Source: Verrucomicrobiaceae bacterium (GTDB taxonomy: Bacteria > Verrucomicrobiota > Verrucomicrobiia > Verrucomicrobiales > Verrucomicrobiaceae). From it: DNA of 64,000 nt. Where the stretch lies: positions 304,022-368,021 of the forward strand of contig JAEUHM010000054.1 in assembly GCA_016795485.1 (NCBI GenBank). The letters are read 5' to 3'. Shown here one piece after another: positions 1 through 8,616 of the stretch; position 1 is the first letter of the stretch; the number at the start of each line of letters is the position of its first letter. Under the pieces are notes generated by a model that was not told the origin of the DNA, made no database searches, and saw nothing but the letters and a program-made list of their open reading frames with translations. A program made the translations under genes and the position numbers.

Positions 1-138
1 GTCTTCAAAATCATCGGCGGCGGTGAGAAATGGGCGCTGCTTAATCTGCGCGGCTTCCTCGGCGTGAAGAGACGTCTGCATCGCTGCGAGCGATCCAATG
101 CCGAGCTTCACGGCCTGCCTGCGGGTTATCGGGCTCAT
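1..138 (-). CDS. Partial exported protein with twin-arginine-like N-terminus
   Basis: The first 46 codons of a minus-strand gene that runs off the left edge. Translation begins MSPITRRQAVKLGIGSLAAM, with a TRRQ twin-arginine-like motif followed by a short hydrophobic stretch and an LHA signal-peptidase-like end. This suggests export through Tat or Sec. The ATG lies 10 bases downstream of the sulfatase stop, so the two genes are probably cotranscribed. Too little of the mature protein is visible to assign a family. Confidence 0.6.
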   Translation of the reverse strand, partial: MSPITRRQAVKLGIGSLAAMQTSLHAEEAAQIKQRPFLTAADDFED

Positions 139-148
139 AGTGAAAATC

Positions 149-1540
149 TCAACGCTTGGATTTTGGCTTTTTGCTCTTCTTCTTGGATTTCTCAGGCATC
201 GCCGTTTCGCCGGGGACAGGCATGTAAGCTCCCGTTTCTTTGCGCCATGCAGCAAGCTTGGCTTGCATTGATTTGAGTCGATCTGGCTCGCTCTGAGCAA
301 GGTTGGCTTTCTCCGAGAGGTCGGATTTGAGGTTGTAGAGTTCGACTGTGCCTTCATCGAAGTGCTCGATGAGTTTCCAGTCTCCCTCGCGCATCGCGCC
401 GCCAGGTGCCCAGGTAGATCCGTGGTAGTGAGGGTAGTGCCAATACAGCGCATCGCGTGCAAGAGCCTTCTCACCGCGGAGCACGCTACTAATGTCGAGC
501 CCATCGCGATGCTGACCCGGCCGCGCGGCGAGTCCAGCAAGCGAGAGCAGCGTGGGATAAAAGTCGGTACTGAGAACAAGCGTGTCGCTTCGGCTACCAG
601 CTTTGGTTAGCCCCGGTGCCCGCACAATGAGCGGGACACGAATGCCGCCCTCGTAAAGCCAGCCCTTGCCGGCACGAAGCGGCTCATTCGATGTTGGACC
701 AGGATCGCTTTTGGTCGAGAGACCGCCGTTGTCGGAGAAGAAAATGACGATGGTATCCTTCGAGAGGCCGGTGCGGTCGAGTTTGTCCAAAACACTACCG
801 ACAAAGCTATCGAGACCAGCCACCTCGGATGCGTAAGCGGGATCGTTTTGCGCGGTGCGTGTCATGCCATCGCGTTCCTGGCGAGGCATCGCATTGGCGG
901 AGAGTTTGGCAGCCTTGTTGCGAAACTTGGTGATGTGATCGGGATACTCAAGAATGGGCGTATGCGGCTCATGGTAGCCGAGGAACATAAAAAATGGCCG
1001 ATTGGCGTCACGTTCATCAAGGAACTTCATTGCATCCTCGCTAATCGTCTGACCGCCTCGCCAATCCTTGTTTTTTCCCACATCTGGCACAACGACCTCA
1101 TAGCCTTGGTCCCCTGGTTCAAATCCTTTGCCACCAAGGTGCCACTTCCCCGCATAAAAGGTCTGGTAACCACCTTCGCGTAAAGATTCAGCCACGGTGA
1201 CCTCTTCAAGCGCGAGTTGCTTGTTCGTCGGCCGCGTGGCGAGCTTCCGTCCAGCCGACGACAAGCCTGGGATATAGTCCGTCACACCCGTGCGGGGCGG
1301 CACCTTGCCGGTCTGAATGCTGCCCCGCGTTGGCGAGCACACCGCACCTGCCGTGTAGGCCTGCGTGAAGCGCAATCCCTGTGCTGCCAGCTTATCCAGA
1401 TGCGGCGTCTCATTAAACGAGCTGCCATAGCAACCCAAATCACTCCAGCCGAGATCGTCGGCTAGGATAAAAAGGATATTCGGCTGTGCCGCAAAGAGCG
1501 AAGGGCACAAGGTGAAGAGAAAGAGCCAGAGGCGTTTCAT
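149..1540 (-). CDS. Secreted formylglycine-dependent sulfatase
   Basis: 463 aa with an N-terminal signal peptide ending near FAAQ. It is followed by the sulfatase opening NILFILADDLGWSDLGCYG, which carries the metal-binding Asp pair. The sequence CSPTR fits the C-x-P-x-R site whose Cys is converted to formylglycine, and FFSDNGG further on supplies the other metal ligands of the family. Length is normal for a family S1 arylsulfatase. The C-terminus is an unusual Lys/Arg/Ser tail of about 15 residues (KSKKKSKKPKSKR). It probably acts in the periplasm or outside the cell on sulfated glycans. The substrate cannot be told from sequence. It is divergent from the DUF1552 gene and followed closely by another exported protein gene. 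Confidence 0.93.
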   Translation of the reverse strand: MKRLWLFLFTLCPSLFAAQPNILFILADDLGWSDLGCYGSSFNETPHLDKLAAQGLRFTQAYTAGAVCSPTRGSIQTGKVPPRTGVTDYIPGLSSAGRKLATRPTNKQLALEEVTVAESLREGGYQTFYAGKWHLGGKGFEPGDQGYEVVVPDVGKNKDWRGGQTISEDAMKFLDERDANRPFFMFLGYHEPHTPILEYPDHITKFRNKAAKLSANAMPRQERDGMTRTAQNDPAYASEVAGLDSFVGSVLDKLDRTGLSKDTIVIFFSDNGGLSTKSDPGPTSNEPLRAGKGWLYEGGIRVPLIVRAPGLTKAGSRSDTLVLSTDFYPTLLSLAGLAARPGQHRDGLDISSVLRGEKALARDALYWHYPHYHGSTWAPGGAMREGDWKLIEHFDEGTVELYNLKSDLSEKANLAQSEPDRLKSMQAKLAAWRKETGAYMPVPGETAMPEKSKKKSKKPKSKR

Positions 1541-1688
1541 TTGAGTGGATCCCTGAGAACTGGCGAGACGAGGTCAATGTTGCGTGTATTGAGCAGGAAG
1601 TTTACGCTGGCAGCCATCCTGGCGCGTCTTCTGCTGCAACAAACTGCCGTTCGCCATCGTATTGCCTAGGCCCCCCCAAACACCCCTC

Positions 1689-2954
1689 ATGAATCGTCGT
1701 CATTTCCTTCTCAGTTCACTCGGCACCACACTAGCGTTGCCGGGGATGTCATCGCTCATGGCAAAGTCGGTGGGTGGTTCGATCCAGGCCTCGAAAGGTG
1801 CAGGCATTGGAGCGAAACGCTTTGTGGCGATTGGAAACTTGCTTGGCTACCAGACAAAAAGCCTTTTCCCAAAGACCCAAGGTCGCAGCTACGAGAAAAC
1901 AACCCTGCTGGAGCCTCTCGAAGCCATTCGCGACAAGATGACCGTGTATCGCGGTCTCGATCATGGGGTTCGCGGCGGGCACTTTGCCGTGCATTCTTTC
2001 TTGTCGGGCGTCCTGAACTCCGAGGCCCAAAATAGGCCAGAAGGCAATGTCACGATTGACCAATATCTCGCCGACGAGATTGGTTTCGAGACCCGCTTCC
2101 CTTCTCTCACGGTTGGGTCTGAAGGAGGTATCCACGGAGGCTGCCAAATCGCTTGGACGAAGTCAGGGGTGCGTGTTCCTCCCATCACTAACCCCGCAGA
2201 GTTGTTTGAGAAGATCTTCGTCAGCGATTCCCCTGAGCGTCGTGCCCGTCGGGTGCAGGAGAATCAAGTTCAAGCATCCATTCTCGATTCTGTATTAGAA
2301 GAAGCAAACCGCCTTTCGAAGAAAGTTAACAAGGAAGATAAAGATAAACTGGACGAGTATCTGACTTCTGTGCGCGATGTGGAAAAGCGCCTGGAACTGC
2401 GTCAGCGCTGGACCAGCCAGCCCAAACCCAAGGCACCTTTTGACAAGCCAGCCAATCACAATGCGGTGGAAGACCTGCCGATGCTTTATGAGTTGATCGC
2501 GCTCGCTCTGCAAACCGATAGCACACGCATCGCCACTCTCGAAATCGGCGGAGACTTCATGCCACAGCACCTCGGAATCAAAAAGGACTGGCATGGTCTT
2601 TCCCATCACGGCAACGACCCTGAAGCAGTCGCGAATCTCATCACTCTAGAGAAGTATCAGATCGAGCACTTCGGCAAGTTCGTTGCCAAGCTTTCGAAGA
2701 TTAACGACGGCGAGCGCACGCTTCTCGACTCGACAACGGTCCTCTTCGGCAGCGGCATGGGCGATGGCAACACGCACAAGAACTCCGACCTGCCAATCCT
2801 CATCGCAGGTGGCGGCTACAAGCACGGCGAGTTTCGCGAGGTACCGCGCGAGGGCATAAACAAGGTGCCACTGTGCAATCTCTTCGTCGACATCGCGCAA
2901 AAGATGGGCGTGGAAATCGATTCGTTCGGCAACAGCACAGGACGGTTTGCTTGA
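1689..2954 (+). CDS. DUF1552 family exported protein
   Basis: About 421 aa from the chosen ATG, which gives an N-terminus MNRRHFLLSSLGTTLALPG with a twin-arginine-like signal. A start 27 bases upstream would put nine extra residues before this signal and is less likely. The body matches the DUF1552 family, which in Planctomycetes and Verrucomicrobia is often encoded next to DUF1592 cytochrome-like proteins. Sequence blocks such as GSGMGDGNTHKNSDLPIL near the C-terminus are typical. Biochemical function is unknown. Here the usual DUF1592 partner is not adjacent: the neighbours are a divergent sulfatase and a convergent large exported protein gene. Confidence 0.9.
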   Translation: MNRRHFLLSSLGTTLALPGMSSLMAKSVGGSIQASKGAGIGAKRFVAIGNLLGYQTKSLFPKTQGRSYEKTTLLEPLEAIRDKMTVYRGLDHGVRGGHFAVHSFLSGVLNSEAQNRPEGNVTIDQYLADEIGFETRFPSLTVGSEGGIHGGCQIAWTKSGVRVPPITNPAELFEKIFVSDSPERRARRVQENQVQASILDSVLEEANRLSKKVNKEDKDKLDEYLTSVRDVEKRLELRQRWTSQPKPKAPFDKPANHNAVEDLPMLYELIALALQTDSTRIATLEIGGDFMPQHLGIKKDWHGLSHHGNDPEAVANLITLEKYQIEHFGKFVAKLSKINDGERTLLDSTTVLFGSGMGDGNTHKNSDLPILIAGGGYKHGEFREVPREGINKVPLCNLFVDIAQKMGVEIDSFGNSTGRFA

Positions 2955-2963
2955 TGGCTTAGA

Positions 2964-5036
2964 TCAAAGCCTCGTTGCGCGATAGAATCGGCGTGACTCA
3001 CCTCCGCCAGTGTCTTGAATGTCGATGAAGCCTTCAGCCGGCATCGTGAAGTCACTTCCAACTGGTTCCCATGAGTTACTGTCCAGGTTGGGTGACCATT
3101 CGATGCGGTGTGTCTGCCCCGCTGTGCCGTAGAGACGCAATCCGACCATGCCACTGCTAAACGAGACGCTGGTGATGAGAAGGTAGGGCTGTCCAGGCAC
3201 CGGATCTGGGTGGCTGGCGGGATCACCTGGATCGGTCATCGCATCATGCTCTTGTTTGTTCGAGTAGCCATCACCATCGCTGTCAGCATTAGGGTCTTGG
3301 AGCCCAAAGTAGGCCTCCCATTCATCGCCTAGACCGTTGTTGTTAGCATCGGTGCCGGTAGTGGGCGCTGCGGGACTGCCGCCAAAGGTATAGCTAGCGG
3401 TGAGGATGGGTGTTCGCTGGCTGTAGCGGTCAAGGTAGGCCTGGAGAACGGTGTCTTCACTGATGACGATAGGCGGGCTGAAGTTCGGATACCAACTCAG
3501 CCATGCCCCGGTGGCGCTAGTGCGGTAGCGGATCTGGTCGGTGCCGGATGATGAGTTGCTTACGATGCGCACAGCGATGTCATCACGATAGCGTCCAGGT
3601 GGAGGTGAGAACTCGATGGCGGGGTTAGCAATGCCGATTGAGGGTGTGTAAACGATGACAGAAACATCTTGCGCGATTTGGTTAGGCAATGCGTGACTGG
3701 CAAATGACGCGGATGCGCCGAGCGACACACTCTGAGCTTGGCCGAGGCCACTAAGGCTTCCTTGAAAAGTTTCCGCTGTGGTCTGGATCATCCCGGGAAC
3801 CCCATTGGGCGATGATGTCCAGTCGCGAGCACTGAGCACACTCACGATGCGAGCTTCTTCGTTCACAAAAGGCTCGCCCTGATACAAGAGGAGGTTGGTT
3901 CGCCGATTACCTGCATACAACGGGGACATTGAACTGGGAGCATCCGCAAGGTAGCTGCCATCCGGTTGCCGACGATAGCGCCTGGCTGTGTTTGAACTGC
4001 TGCTGCCAACTGCACCAGAGAAAAGGTGAAAGTCACCGGCATCCCAGCCCAAGGCATGGCGAAATGTCTGGCCAGGTTCAGGTGTCAGCGTGTGGGCGAC
4101 TACAGGAGCCGTCACACCATCGAAGTCGTAGATGCCCGCGCTTGTGCCACCAGCGAAAACGATGAGCAGCCGTGGTGGCGTGGTGCCATCGAGCACGGTG
4201 AGTTGCTCGATCCCTTGCAGCATGGTGTGCGTGACTCCTGCATCAAAAGCGGGGGGTGAGGCGAGTTGATCAAAGCCGCGCACATGCAGCCCAGATTGCC
4301 CAGTCAGCCAAAACAGATACTGCCGTTGGCTGCTGATGGCAGTAAATTTCCCCGTGGCCCAATCAGAACCTGCAGGAATGCCTTCGATGGTTTTCCAAGG
4401 TTCAGTCAGCACTCCACTTTGATGCAAACGAAAGTCATCGGTGCCAGCAGCGGCCGGGTTGCGTGCGATGAATCCAAAGAAGTCGTTATCGATCTCATTG
4501 CCACGCTCCAACAGCGCATCCGAGTTGAGGAAGCCGCCGAAAGCCAAACCAGATTGTCCAATCTGCCAGGGATCAGGCGGGCTGTTCAGAGACGATGCTA
4601 CGAGCAAACTGCCATCCGGCAACTCGGGCCCGCCGCGTAGTGTGAGCACTGAATGCGGTCCCACACCATGGGTGCTGGCAGTCTGAGGTTCGGCCGTTTG
4701 GTGGAACATCAACTGCACGCGATTGAGCATTGGCGCAGTAACGGCAAGAGCAGGCTGGGGCGTCGTGTAGTTGAAGTTGAAAGTGCCAAAGGCAATGCTG
4801 GTGGCGTCGACAGCGCCTGTGGGCATGGGCTCACTCCACGTGATGCCAGTGTTGGTGACCAATCCCACCCTGAGCGTGCCACTGGCACGGTCCAGGACAA
4901 GAAGATCGGCTTGGCCTGCATTGTCAAAATCTCCCTGAGTGGCGAGTTCATGCGTAGTCTGCACCACCCAGCCTGCATTCAGGAGTGATGAGTGCAGCAA
5001 GAGGAATGCGCAGATGCTGAAAGCGAGCTTATTCAT
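2964..5036 (-). CDS. Large exported protein with chitobiase-like and calcium-binding repeats
   Basis: 690 aa, third gene of a three-gene minus-strand run. It has a signal peptide (residues 1-21). The N-terminal half has GDFDNAGQADLLVLDR, reminiscent of FG-GAP/VCBS propeller repeats. Residues about 470-555 resemble the chitobiase/hexosaminidase C-terminal beta domain (PPGRYRDDIAVRI and TVLQAYLDRYSQRTPILTASY). Residues about 562-600 have DANNNGLGDEW and DSDGDGYSN, typical thrombospondin-3-like calcium-binding motifs. The C-terminus (HRIEWSPNLDSNSW) is a beta module common in verrucomicrobial surface proteins. Its start overlaps the stop of the upstream gene by four bases, implying translational coupling. 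It probably lies outside the cell; the ligand is unknown. Confidence 0.75.
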   Translation of the reverse strand: MNKLAFSICAFLLLHSSLLNAGWVVQTTHELATQGDFDNAGQADLLVLDRASGTLRVGLVTNTGITWSEPMPTGAVDATSIAFGTFNFNYTTPQPALAVTAPMLNRVQLMFHQTAEPQTASTHGVGPHSVLTLRGGPELPDGSLLVASSLNSPPDPWQIGQSGLAFGGFLNSDALLERGNEIDNDFFGFIARNPAAAGTDDFRLHQSGVLTEPWKTIEGIPAGSDWATGKFTAISSQRQYLFWLTGQSGLHVRGFDQLASPPAFDAGVTHTMLQGIEQLTVLDGTTPPRLLIVFAGGTSAGIYDFDGVTAPVVAHTLTPEPGQTFRHALGWDAGDFHLFSGAVGSSSSNTARRYRRQPDGSYLADAPSSMSPLYAGNRRTNLLLYQGEPFVNEEARIVSVLSARDWTSSPNGVPGMIQTTAETFQGSLSGLGQAQSVSLGASASFASHALPNQIAQDVSVIVYTPSIGIANPAIEFSPPPGRYRDDIAVRIVSNSSSGTDQIRYRTSATGAWLSWYPNFSPPIVISEDTVLQAYLDRYSQRTPILTASYTFGGSPAAPTTGTDANNNGLGDEWEAYFGLQDPNADSDGDGYSNKQEHDAMTDPGDPASHPDPVPGQPYLLITSVSFSSGMVGLRLYGTAGQTHRIEWSPNLDSNSWEPVGSDFTMPAEGFIDIQDTGGGESRRFYRATRL

Positions 5037-8000
5037 TGAGTGACCTCCTCAAGCGTGGCAGGAACAATTTGGGTGGGCGCACCAGTGAGTTCATCGAACC
5101 GCACCAGCCAGTAGCGATACTTTGCACCGATGGCACGAGGTGTGGTGTCCAAGAGGTAAAGCTCAGCATGGTCATCATGGTCGCCGTCATGAATCTCCAC
5201 ACCGATGAATGGATCACGCATGAAGCTTTTGCTCAAATCAGCGGCACCAGCATCAGGGGCGCGCGGTAGATCCGACCATAGGATGCGGCTGACGAGTGGC
5301 GAGACCTGCACCACATCGCCTGTGACAGTGGGCCACTCGGCATTGGCGAGTTGTTGCCGATAAAGCACTGCGGGCAGTGTTTTCAGAGGCAGACGTGGAG
5401 CAATGTAGTCCAGGTAGGCATTGAAGTCGCGGTCGTGCTTATCCTCTGACTTCAGCACGACACCTTGTGGCCCCAAGGGAGGCAGTGAGAAGAAGCTAAC
5501 CTGCGGTCCATCATCCCAAGTCATGCCACCAATGCGGAAGCCGACCTGGCTACCGAGGAAGAAAGGCCAGACGAGGCCTTCGATAGTGTTCTCTGTTGGC
5601 ACTTGAGCCGTCAAATTGACCACCTTGCCCTCATACTGCCGCACCGTGGGCAACGCACGGAAAGGCCATGGCACATTGTTTTCTGGAGGTGGACTTTTCC
5701 AGGTAAACTCGTGCCGTGTGCTGGATTCGCCGAGGCCGCCTTTGGCATTGCGAGCTTGTATGTGGATGTCATAAGCCGCATCAGGAACGACTGCTAGTTC
5801 CACGTTGAAGGTAGGGCCACTGCCGAGTGCAGTGGAGCCCACACGGTCAGTCAGGATACTGGTGACTTGCACTGCCATCGGAACCACATTGATGAGTCCC
5901 ACGAGGTTGCTCAGCGAACCCGAGCTCATGCGGTTACGGTTCACTTGAATGCCACTGTTAATGGGCGGTGGAGGCTCGTTGTCTTTGGGCACGAGAGAGA
6001 TCTCGAATCGCTCCACACCATCGACGGGACAAGACCAGTTCAGGCGGACTTTGGGGCTCTCTGCCGTTCCTGCTGGCTTCGGTGGAGCAAGCACAGGGCG
6101 AGGCAGTTTCTGCGGAACGACATCGTATTGATCCAGCACCGCGAGCGCACTGCCAGCACCGTTGTTGCCGATGATTTGGCCATAATAGGTGACCAGACCT
6201 CCTGCCTGTGGCAAACCACGATCCGTGATGCAGATCGGATTGGCCCCAATCGATCTCGAGATACGGCCTTCATCCACCAATGACAACTCACCATCTGCCA
6301 CACGGCGAAAGACACGGTATTCGACGAGTTCAGGCGAGTTGTCATGCTGTAGGCAAACACGCACAGCTTGGGCCGCCCCAGTGCTCGAAGCGGAAGGAAT
6401 GGTGTGTGTCGTGTTTGCGTTACAGTGACGGAGACGATTGAGACCCGTGACACGATAGTGAGCCGCTGTGGTCGATGGTCCATCCGGCGTGCTGTCGCTG
6501 AAAACCATCTCCACCTCGTTGTTCGGTCCGAGGAACTGTCTACCTAGCCCCACACTACGCCAGCCGATGCTACCGCCGAAGTCGCGCTCAACTACATAAC
6601 CGAGACTAAACTCTAGGCTGCTGAATGAACCACGCAAAACGGGGTCGCCTGGGATCACCGTCAAATCGGTGAGCACTGCGGTGTATTCAGGCGCAGTATC
6701 CAGAAAATACAGACTCACCGGATGAGAAGTATCGAGGGCGGCAGGCGAAAGCACTGCTGCCATGAACCGAAACTCATACACTTGCACCGGTGATGGCGGG
6801 GTCTGAGTGCGAGTCACATACCAAGCGTTCTCCTCCAAGCTGCCACTCTCATCACTCACGCGGCAGAAGAAGGTGGTATTTCCGAGCACCACATCATCTA
6901 CAAGGGCGAAATCTTGCCGCACCTCCTCATCACCAGCAAACTCAATGCGCTGTAGCACCACCTCTTCGCCCATCTCTGGCTGGTAGCCAAACTCTGCCCA
7001 GGCGATCTGCTCATCCAAGCGCTCACAGACCATGCGAAAGTGGTGCAGACGGTTATTGGGCACGGTTTCATCAGGAACGATGCCCTGTTGGGCAAGGATT
7101 ACTCCGGGTTGCGGGCAGAAGTTCCTCGAAACAGCAGCACTCGGAGCCGCAGGAGCCTTGTGCTCTTGGAGGGAGACATACACAGGTGGGCTAAGTTCAG
7201 AGTAAATCAGCCCGCCCGCAGGTGAAGAACGCACTGCTCGCACGCAGAACCACACTTGTTGGTTCGGTGTGAAGGGAGGTGTGAGCTCAATCCACTCACG
7301 TTCTCCCGCGCCCGTATGTTGAAGCATCGTTTGGAAATGCTCCGCGACAGCCCCAACCTCCCCAGTGCCGCGATAGATCTCGTATCCGCTCGTCGGGCTC
7401 GCTGGATCAGCCGCATTTTCATCAAAGATGAAGCGGAATGACTGTGGACGCGTTCCGTTCACATCCGCAGCGCCATAGACAACTTCCACCTTGGCACCGG
7501 AAGGCACCGGAGGCCGCTTTTTGAGCAAAAACTGCCCGCGCCCGGCCCGCGAGGGCGACCCATCACGTCCCAAAACATCGCGTGCAGTAATGATGTAAGC
7601 CACCTCAGTGCCATCCGCCGGTGGCGTGTAGGTAGCAGGGTTGCCAAGCCGACCTGCATCATCCGTGAAGTAGCTGCGTGCTGGCTCAAAGAACAGATCC
7701 TCCGCTTGAGGAGGAGAGAGCGGTGAGTTCACAAACACTGCCTGTGGAGTGATCAAGCTTGCCTGTCCTGCTGTGACGTGGGCTTGGAGTTGGCTCAGCG
7801 TGGGTGCGGTCGTGTGGTAGCCAAGACTCTGTGCCTGAGCCCAACTCATGCGCCACACACGGAAGCCCTGGTGCAGCATGATGCGACGTTTCAGTTCATC
7901 AGTCACGCCCCACCGCATGGCCACGGTGAGATCGGAAGCCTCACTGGCATCCGGCATCTGCACCGGCACACCAGGGGCAGGCAACATGACAGGATTACCG

Positions 8001-8614
8001 CCTGTGAGAGTCACACGGCCCACAACGGCCCCATCCGCGCCATTCCACTCACGCAACTCGTAAGTCCTCACTGCACCCACCGGCATGGGCCCCATCCACG
8101 CATGGCCGAGACAAAGTGCGAGCGTAGGATTCATCATCGCCAACTTGCGCAACGTGCCAATGAGCCGAGCAGAGGTGTGCGCTTTACTCAAGGCCAGTGC
8201 CGTGCGTTGTGCACGATCGTTGGGCAATGCAGGCGCGGCATCTGGCAGAAATGCGCCTTGGTAAATGGAGTTCACAACGGCATCAAACTGCTCCAAATCC
8301 TGTCCAGCGAGCACTGCTCTTTGTAGCAGCGGGCCAATCAAAGCAGGATCAAGTCGCCCGCTGACGATGCCTTGCCGAACAAAACTCGTAGTGGCATTCG
8401 CTGCCCCCTCTTTGGCATAAACGGCAAAAGATCGTCCCCCGAGCAAGTCTGCCCCCGGAGAGTCCCAGATCAAAAAGGCCCAATCCTGACCTCCAGGGTC
8501 ACGAACCGTCGTGCCAACCGTGAAAACCAGGGATTGTGGGATGGCTTGATGCTGGCCAAACAGCGGCATGAAGGCCGCTAGAGCTAGAACCATCGCTATG
8601 AATGTTTGCTTCAT
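5033..8614 (-). CDS. Very large exported protein with fibronectin-III-like segments
   Basis: 1193 aa from the ATG at 8614, which gives a clean signal peptide (MKQTFIAMVLALAAFMPLFG). A GTG three codons earlier is possible. Several segments look like Fn3 strand patterns with Y-x-I/V-Y/F-R endings (GYEIYRGTGE, EYRVFRRVADG, HYRVTGLNR), and Pro-rich linkers (KKRPPVPSGA, PKLPRPVLAPPKPAG) join them. No catalytic motif was recognised. It starts 2 bases after the stop of the 1.9-kilo-residue gene and overlaps the next gene by 4 bases, so the three are one operon. It may be a surface or cell-envelope adhesin or scaffold; that is inference. Confidence 0.72.
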   Translation of the reverse strand: MKQTFIAMVLALAAFMPLFGQHQAIPQSLVFTVGTTVRDPGGQDWAFLIWDSPGADLLGGRSFAVYAKEGAANATTSFVRQGIVSGRLDPALIGPLLQRAVLAGQDLEQFDAVVNSIYQGAFLPDAAPALPNDRAQRTALALSKAHTSARLIGTLRKLAMMNPTLALCLGHAWMGPMPVGAVRTYELREWNGADGAVVGRVTLTGGNPVMLPAPGVPVQMPDASEASDLTVAMRWGVTDELKRRIMLHQGFRVWRMSWAQAQSLGYHTTAPTLSQLQAHVTAGQASLITPQAVFVNSPLSPPQAEDLFFEPARSYFTDDAGRLGNPATYTPPADGTEVAYIITARDVLGRDGSPSRAGRGQFLLKKRPPVPSGAKVEVVYGAADVNGTRPQSFRFIFDENAADPASPTSGYEIYRGTGEVGAVAEHFQTMLQHTGAGEREWIELTPPFTPNQQVWFCVRAVRSSPAGGLIYSELSPPVYVSLQEHKAPAAPSAAVSRNFCPQPGVILAQQGIVPDETVPNNRLHHFRMVCERLDEQIAWAEFGYQPEMGEEVVLQRIEFAGDEEVRQDFALVDDVVLGNTTFFCRVSDESGSLEENAWYVTRTQTPPSPVQVYEFRFMAAVLSPAALDTSHPVSLYFLDTAPEYTAVLTDLTVIPGDPVLRGSFSSLEFSLGYVVERDFGGSIGWRSVGLGRQFLGPNNEVEMVFSDSTPDGPSTTAAHYRVTGLNRLRHCNANTTHTIPSASSTGAAQAVRVCLQHDNSPELVEYRVFRRVADGELSLVDEGRISRSIGANPICITDRGLPQAGGLVTYYGQIIGNNGAGSALAVLDQYDVVPQKLPRPVLAPPKPAGTAESPKVRLNWSCPVDGVERFEISLVPKDNEPPPPINSGIQVNRNRMSSGSLSNLVGLINVVPMAVQVTSILTDRVGSTALGSGPTFNVELAVVPDAAYDIHIQARNAKGGLGESSTRHEFTWKSPPPENNVPWPFRALPTVRQYEGKVVNLTAQVPTENTIEGLVWPFFLGSQVGFRIGGMTWDDGPQVSFFSLPPLGPQGVVLKSEDKHDRDFNAYLDYIAPRLPLKTLPAVLYRQQLANAEWPTVTGDVVQVSPLVSRILWSDLPRAPDAGAADLSKSFMRDPFIGVEIHDGDHDDHAELYLLDTTPRAIGAKYRYWLVRFDELTGAPTQIVPATLEEVTQ

Positions 8615-8616
8615 GT